A DNA stretch of 64,000 nucleotides from NCBI GenBank assembly GCA_016708725.1, contig JADJFE010000030.1, forward strand, positions 372,001 through 436,000, in the 5' to 3' direction. Below the pieces are notes generated by a model. The model searched no databases. It was not told where the DNA came from and worked only from the letters and a program-made list of their open reading frames with translations. Below are positions 59,656 to 64,000 of the stretch, in pieces. The DNA is from Candidatus Aalborgicola bjergmarkensis (GTDB taxonomy: Bacteria > Pseudomonadota > Gammaproteobacteria > Burkholderiales > Burkholderiaceae_C). Within the stretch, counting starts at the first letter, position 1, and each line of letters begins with the position of its first letter. Position numbers and translations under genes: made by a program.

Positions 59656-59819
59656 TAAGGAGCACTTTGGCTTTGGCTGGGAGTGTCCAGGAGCCTGTCA
59701 CAATGCCGTGCTGTCCCGCTTTAAGTGGGAATCCCTGAATTACAACTCGGCCAAGGCAAGGACCTGGCCCATTTGCCCAATCTCCTGCAGCGACAGCACC
59801 TGATTGACATTGAGCAGAA

Positions 59820-60272
59820 TCACAAACTTTCCGCCACCTTGCAAATACCCTCGATGAAGTCGCTGCGAATCTTGGCGCCAAAACTGGGCGCAGGCGCAAT
59901 TTCTGAGGCGGCTATTTCCAAAACCGCCTGTACCGCGTCCACCACCACCCCCATGCTTTGGTGCTCGCCTTCGTTTTGAGTTTGCACCTCCACGATGATG
60001 ATGCAGGTGCTTTTGGTAACGGGCGTGGACGGCTTGCCAAAGCGGCTGGACAAATCCATCACCGGCACCACCGCACCGCGCAGGTTGATAACGCCACGAA
60101 TGCACTCGGGCATCATCGGCACCTCGGTCGGGCTGGAATACCAGATGATTTCCCGAATGCACAAAATGCCAATCGAAAACATCTCGCCGCCCAGCGTAAA
60201 GGTCAGGTACTGCTTATGCTCAGAAGCCAGCTTGCCTGGCGATTCGCCCCCGGTCTTGACCAACGCATTCAT
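59820..60272 (-). CDS. cheW: CheW-like coupling protein with frameshifted C-terminus
   Basis: CheW links chemoreceptors to CheA. The start MNALVKTGGESPGKLASEHK has AAAGGAG at about 7 bases. Recognisable CheW segments are YLTFTLGGEMFSIGILCIRE, VINLRGAVVPVMDLSSRFG, and SMGVVVDAVQAVLEI. Compared with the intact copy at 63118-63669, a single base is missing near 59835. The frame therefore ends after KVAESL at a TGA (150 residues), while KFVILLNVNQVLS and QEIGQMGQ continue in another frame to a stop at 59740. The lost tail is the last conserved CheW strand, so this copy may be inactive. The first ~147 residues differ from the other copy at about three positions. It lies 12 bases after the MCP stop. 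Confidence 0.88.
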   Translation of the reverse strand: MNALVKTGGESPGKLASEHKQYLTFTLGGEMFSIGILCIREIIWYSSPTEVPMMPECIRGVINLRGAVVPVMDLSSRFGKPSTPVTKSTCIIIVEVQTQNEGEHQSMGVVVDAVQAVLEIAASEIAPAPSFGAKIRSDFIEGICKVAESL

Positions 60273-60284
60273 GGCATGCTCCTT

Positions 60285-62864
60285 TTAGAACTTGGAGAAT
60301 TTATTTTCATCAACAGCATGCACTGCTGCGCCAAGTGCCAAGTTGCCCGTCCTTGTTCCACTGTCCTTGTTGCTGGTAGTAATCTTGCGCGTGGAGGAGG
60401 GTGTTGAGACCTTGCTGCCGCCTGTTCTCTCGACGAGCTTGAAAAAGGCCATGGTGCTCTGCAATTGCTCGGCTTGGCTACTCATTTCCTGCGAGGTGGC
60501 GGCCAGTTCTTCGGAGCCAGAGGCGTTTTGCTGGGTGGTCTGGCTGAGTTGGCTCACTGCCGCGTTGATTTGCCCCACACCAGACGACTGCTCGTTCGAA
60601 GCGGCCGCGATCTCTTGTACCAAGTCGGCCGTTTTACGAATGGAGGGCACCATTTGCTCCAGAAGTTTGCCGGCTTTTTCGGCCAACTCAACACTGCTGG
60701 TGGCCACTTCGCCAATTTCTTGCGCCGCTATCTGACTGCGCTCGGCCAGTTTGCGCACTTCGGAGGCTACCACCGCAAAACCCTTGCCGTGTTCACCGGC
60801 GCGCGCCGCTTCAATGGCGGCATTCAGGGCCAGCAGGTTGGTTTGGGCGGCAATATCGTCGATGATGCTGATCTTCTTGGCAATCTGTTTCATGGCTGCC
60901 ACCGTGGCGTTGACCGACGTTCCGCCATCGGCGGCGTCCTTGGCGGCCTTGCTGGCCATACCCTCGGTCACTCTTGCGTTTTCAGTGTTTTGGGCGATGC
61001 TGGAGGTCATTTGCTCAATGGACGCACTGGTTTCCTCCACCCCGGCTGCTTGTTCACTGGCCGCTTGCGACAGCGTTAGCGCGGTGGCACTCACCTCTGC
61101 GGAAGCACTGGCCAGCGCATGGGCACCCGCGTTGACATCAGAGACCACCTGCACCAGCTTCTTGATCATGTTGTTGGAAGCGGATTTGAGATCATCCCAG
61201 GTGCCTTCGTAGCTGCGTTTCATCGATTGGGTCAGGTCGCCACCTTCCATCGCGCTTAACACCGTTTGCAACTCCTGCACGGGTGTGTTGACCGCAATCA
61301 TGACAGAGTTCAACCCTTCTGCCAGCTTGCGGTAGTCACCCTTGTGGTTGGTAACGTCAATGCGTGCCTGGAGCCGACCGCCCACGGTGGCCTCAGCCAG
61401 GGAGTTGGCATCGTTCACGAGCTTGGCGATGGCCCGGTTGACATCAATCAGGCTCTTGGCCAACACATCTTGCTCGGAACGTACCTTGACCACAACGCTC
61501 AAGTCGCCCTCGGAAATGGCCTTGGCTGCATTGGCTTGCGCGCTGGTGGCCTCAATACAGGCGTTCAGGTTGCCCTTGATGACGTTGAAGTCACCGTTGT
61601 AGTTGTCGGTGATGATGGGTGGAATCACGCCCTTGGAGATGTCGTCTACATACTTGGCTGTGACGTTCAGTGGCCCGATCACGGCGTCCAGCGTGTCGTT
61701 AACCCCCTTGACGATGCGATGGAAATCGCCTTTATGCTTGGTGGCATCCGCACGGGTCGTCAACCGGCCTTCAACAGCTGCTTTGGACAGCAGGTTAGCG
61801 TCAGCAACCAATGCCTTGATGTTGGCGCGCACTTGCTCAACGGTGTCGTTGATGAAGGCCTTCTTGCCTGGGAATTTGGCCAGCGGCGCGTCCATATTTC
61901 CTTCGCCAAACTCCTTGACGCATGCCATGGCCTGTTTTTTCACTGCAATGTGGCCAAACACCATGTTGTTAACACCTTTGGCCATCAGGGCAAAATCGTT
62001 TTTGAACTTGGTCTCGTCGACCTTGATGTCAATGTCACCGGCATCGTGCTCTTTCGACATGTGGTTCATCTCGGATATCAGGAGCTGAACATTGGATTGC
62101 ACGGCTCTGACCGCGTTGGCCAATTCACCAATCTCATCCTTGCTATCGATATCGAGTTTGGCACTGAAATCACCTTCGGCCATCTTGTCGGCGGCGGCTA
62201 CCAGCTTTCTTGTCGGCCCGGTGATGCTGCGCGTTGCTAACTGAGCCAGCAAGAAGGCAAGCACGATGCCGAAGATGCCGCCAAAAAGCAGGGAGTTTTG
62301 CGTCACAGAGAACGTGGATTCCATATCCTTACTGCGTGTTTTAAGCAAGCCGCGTTCGTCCTGGTCGATCTCGTCAATAATCTTGCGCATTGCGTCCATT
62401 TGCGTTTTCCCGCTACCGACAGCGGCAATGACTTCACCGTACTGCGAAAGATTGCCACCCACCGTGCGACGGATCTTGATGCTCGTTTCAACGGAATCCT
62501 TCATCCACGCCTGGTAAGTGTCCTCCAGTTTTTCAAGGCGCGCTTGCTGCGTGGCATTGTCCGATGTCAGTTTCTTGGCAGCAGCATGGTGTTTCGCAAA
62601 CCCTTTTTTACCTTCATTGAGCGGCTCCAGAAATTCGTCTTTCCCGGCCACAAGAAAACCCCGTTGGCCGGTTTCAATATTGATGAGAGACACCAGAACG
62701 TTATCTGTTTCTTCCAGAACCTCATAGGTGTGAACGTTCCACCCGCTGGCGCTGGCGTATCGGCCAAGATTGAGGTAGCCGATACCGATTACGGAAACCA
62801 GAATAATTACAACGAGCGCAAAGGCTCCCGTTATCCGCGTGCCGATTTTGAGATTATTTAGCAT
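60285..62864 (-). CDS. Methyl-accepting chemotaxis protein with repeated HAMP-like segments
   Basis: 859 residues. A membrane helix (FALVVIILVSVIGIGYLNLG) is followed by a helical periplasmic sensor of CHASE3 type (NVLVSLINIETGQRGFLVAG) and a second helix (LLFGGIFGIVLAFLLAQLAT). A HAMP domain then precedes several further HAMP-like repeats (about 290-540), recognised by recurring EGRLTTRADATKHKGDF, EGDLSVVVKVRSEQD, GGRLQARIDVTNHKGDY, and GGDLTQSMKRSYEGTW units. The signalling hairpin follows, with the tip IDDIAAQTNLLALNAAIEAA. The receptor would report a stimulus to CheA via CheW. AGGAG lies 7 bases before the ATG at 62864. The final residues NKFSKF recur in the partial receptor at the window end. 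Confidence 0.93.
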   Translation of the reverse strand: MLNNLKIGTRITGAFALVVIILVSVIGIGYLNLGRYASASGWNVHTYEVLEETDNVLVSLINIETGQRGFLVAGKDEFLEPLNEGKKGFAKHHAAAKKLTSDNATQQARLEKLEDTYQAWMKDSVETSIKIRRTVGGNLSQYGEVIAAVGSGKTQMDAMRKIIDEIDQDERGLLKTRSKDMESTFSVTQNSLLFGGIFGIVLAFLLAQLATRSITGPTRKLVAAADKMAEGDFSAKLDIDSKDEIGELANAVRAVQSNVQLLISEMNHMSKEHDAGDIDIKVDETKFKNDFALMAKGVNNMVFGHIAVKKQAMACVKEFGEGNMDAPLAKFPGKKAFINDTVEQVRANIKALVADANLLSKAAVEGRLTTRADATKHKGDFHRIVKGVNDTLDAVIGPLNVTAKYVDDISKGVIPPIITDNYNGDFNVIKGNLNACIEATSAQANAAKAISEGDLSVVVKVRSEQDVLAKSLIDVNRAIAKLVNDANSLAEATVGGRLQARIDVTNHKGDYRKLAEGLNSVMIAVNTPVQELQTVLSAMEGGDLTQSMKRSYEGTWDDLKSASNNMIKKLVQVVSDVNAGAHALASASAEVSATALTLSQAASEQAAGVEETSASIEQMTSSIAQNTENARVTEGMASKAAKDAADGGTSVNATVAAMKQIAKKISIIDDIAAQTNLLALNAAIEAARAGEHGKGFAVVASEVRKLAERSQIAAQEIGEVATSSVELAEKAGKLLEQMVPSIRKTADLVQEIAAASNEQSSGVGQINAAVSQLSQTTQQNASGSEELAATSQEMSSQAEQLQSTMAFFKLVERTGGSKVSTPSSTRKITTSNKDSGTRTGNLALGAAVHAVDENKFSKF

Positions 62865-63117
62865 GGAAATACTCCTGATGGATGAACTTGAGGGTGCTGA
62901 CTGAGGCAGGGGTCGTGTGTACGGCAAGCGTTCCCGGCGGGCCTGCCGTTGAATGTGGTTTCATTCCACCCCAGAGTGCAGGATGCCAGTGGCGTATTTC
63001 AAGCAAAATATTCATGTATCCCCCGTGGAATGTGCGCAAGTAGCTACTAAATGCATAACAATCATAAATCATTGCTGACTTTGCTCACGGTCTAGCGCAC
63101 CAGTTGCGGCATGGTCT
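62865..63117. other. Intergenic region between cheW and the MCP gene
   Basis: It holds the MCP ribosome binding site but no gene. Most of it is moderately AT-rich and contains only weak repeat-like segments such as GCGCAAGTAGCTAC near 63036. A promoter is likely but not clearly identifiable. Confidence 0.35.
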
Positions 63118-63669
63118 TCATCCGTGCACTGCAACTACATCGGTAGCAGAGGCAGCCGCCTGGCCCATTTGCCCAATCTCCTGCAGCGACAGTACCTGAT
63201 TGACATTGAGCAGAATCACAAACTTGCTGTTGACCTTGCAAATGCCTTCAATGAAGTCGCTACGAATCTTGGCGCCAAAACTGGGCGCGGGCGCAATCTC
63301 GGAGGCGGCTATTTCCAAAACCGCTTGCACTGCGTCCACCACCACCCCCATGCTCTGGTGTTCGCCTTCGTTTTGGGTTTGCACTTCCACGATGATGATG
63401 CAGGTACTCTTGGTGACGGGCGTGGACGGTTTGCCAAAGCGGCTGGATAAATCCATCACCGGCACCACCGCACCGCGCAGGTTGATAACGCCACGAATGC
63501 ATTCGGGCATCATTGGCACCTCGGTCGGACTGGCGTACCAGATGATTTCCCGGATGCACAAAATGCCAATCGAAAACATCTCGCCGCCCAGTGTAAAGGT
63601 CAGGTATTGTTTGTTCTCGGAAGCCAGCTTGCCTGGTGATTCACCCTCGGTTTTAACCAACGCATTCAT
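63118..63669 (-). CDS. cheW: CheW-like chemotaxis coupling protein
   Basis: 183 residues and intact. It has YLTFTLGGEMFSIGILCIRE, VINLRGAVVPVMDLSSRFG, GVVVDAVQAVLEIAASEI, and the final CheW strand with KFVILLNVNQVLSLQEIGQ, which the other copy has lost by frameshift. It is therefore the functional coupling protein of the pair. AAAGGAG precedes the ATG by about 7 bases. It starts 12 bases after the stop of a second receptor gene, the same spacing as in the other MCP-cheW pair, so the two modules arose by duplication. Confidence 0.95.
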   Translation of the reverse strand: MNALVKTEGESPGKLASENKQYLTFTLGGEMFSIGILCIREIIWYASPTEVPMMPECIRGVINLRGAVVPVMDLSSRFGKPSTPVTKSTCIIIVEVQTQNEGEHQSMGVVVDAVQAVLEIAASEIAPAPSFGAKIRSDFIEGICKVNSKFVILLNVNQVLSLQEIGQMGQAAASATDVVAVHG

Positions 63670-63681
63670 AGCATGCTCCTT

Positions 63682-64000
63682 TTAGAACCTGGAGAATTTC
63701 TTTTCATCGACAGCATGCGTTGCCGCACCAAGTGCCAAGTTGCTCATCCTCGTTTCCGCGTTCTTATTGCTGGTAATAATCCTGCGTGGGGAGTGTGCCG
63801 AGGCTCTACTGCTGTCCGTGGCCTCAACGAGCTTGAAGAAGGCCATGGTGTTTTGCAATTGCTCGGCTTGGCTACTCATATCCTCCGAGGTGGCAGCCAA
63901 TTCCTCAGAGCCAGAGGCGTTTTGCTGGGTGGTCTGGCTGAGTTGGCTCACTACTGAGTTGATTTGTCCCACACCAGACGACTGCTCGTTCGAGGCTGCC
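63682..64000 (-). CDS. Methyl-accepting chemotaxis protein, C-terminal part
   Basis: The gene runs out of the window on its 5' side; about 105 residues are visible. ASNEQSSGVGQINSVVSQLS and QTTQQNASGSEELAAT form the C-terminal end of the signalling domain. The end THAVDEKKFSRF parallels the receptor at 60285-62864, so it is a duplicate. Its sensor part is outside the window and cannot be described. Confidence 0.93.
   Translation of the reverse strand, partial: AASNEQSSGVGQINSVVSQLSQTTQQNASGSEELAATSEDMSSQAEQLQNTMAFFKLVEATDSSRASAHSPRRIITSNKNAETRMSNLALGAATHAVDEKKFSRF

Larger units (their letters stand above)
59369..59739. other. Intergenic region with an inverted pair of dispersed repeats
   Basis: No gene is visible in these 371 bases. 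It holds the sulP leader and the inverted repeat pair (59468-59517 and 59610-59655), whose 92-base spacer is GC-rich with GAGGC and CGGGCCG blocks. It also has a small TCCCGCTT/AAGTGGGA hairpin near 59715 that could end the cheW transcript. Confidence 0.5.

Overview
The window looks like a chromosomal segment of a betaproteobacterium, most likely Comamonadaceae (order Burkholderiales). The reasons are the protein types (proteobacterial GshA, an RNase R lacking the N-terminal helix-turn-helix, a Kup carrying GTSVLY, a DnaE of about 1180 residues), the moderate GC content, and a dispersed intergenic repeat (TTGATAGCTGCTTGCGCTT...CATAAGG...TACAGCC-GATTT) of a kind I associate with that family. 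The genus assignment is inference; no rRNA or tRNA gene is present.

Layout. 0-4.3 kb: 3' part of a DDE-type transposase, a small secreted protein, a remnant of an RTX/DUF4214-type protein, then a FecR-like protein and a CHASE2 adenylate/guanylate cyclase (minus strand). 4.4-9.7 kb: housekeeping genes apt, proA, gshA, kup. 9.7-16.3 kb (minus): an MtfA-like peptidase, UspA, two histidine kinases and two tandem amino-acid-type solute-binding proteins. 16.3-19.9 kb: a GlpV-like glycerol-binding protein divergent from a glycerol-3-phosphate dehydrogenase. 19.9-27.9 kb: dgkA, an RDD protein, a long membrane pyrophosphatase with an unknown partner, rnr, folA, thyA.

28.0-46.3 kb is the most unusual part. 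It is an 18-kb minus-strand signalling operon: a PAS histidine kinase, a periplasmic-binding-domain/CheA-like receptor kinase, two giant Ser/Thr kinase-AAA-TPR-GAF-CheA-like proteins (2025 and 2160 residues) and a CheY-like receiver. The receptor kinase, kinase B and kinase A share nearly the same PAS-Hpt-CheA output module behind different inputs. The last giant kinase also carries a C-terminal CheC/CheX-type phosphatase domain with the S-x3-E-x2-N motif. A decayed 1603-bp insertion sequence with an 11-bp target duplication has split the receptor kinase gene; removing it with one duplication copy restores the frame exactly.

46.4-53.6 kb: phhB and dnaE, then a small accessory island (vapBC, an IS200/IS605-type tnpB element with a tandem left end and a frameshift, hicAB) lying between two 104-bp direct repeats. 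53.6-59.4 kb (minus): a voltage-gated-type potassium channel, a DUF4337 protein, a 5'-nucleotidase and a SulP transporter with STAS and cyclic-nucleotide-binding domains. 59.4-64 kb (minus): a duplicated MCP-cheW module, one of whose cheW copies is frameshifted. Overall the segment is housekeeping DNA interrupted by blocks rich in duplicated sensory genes.
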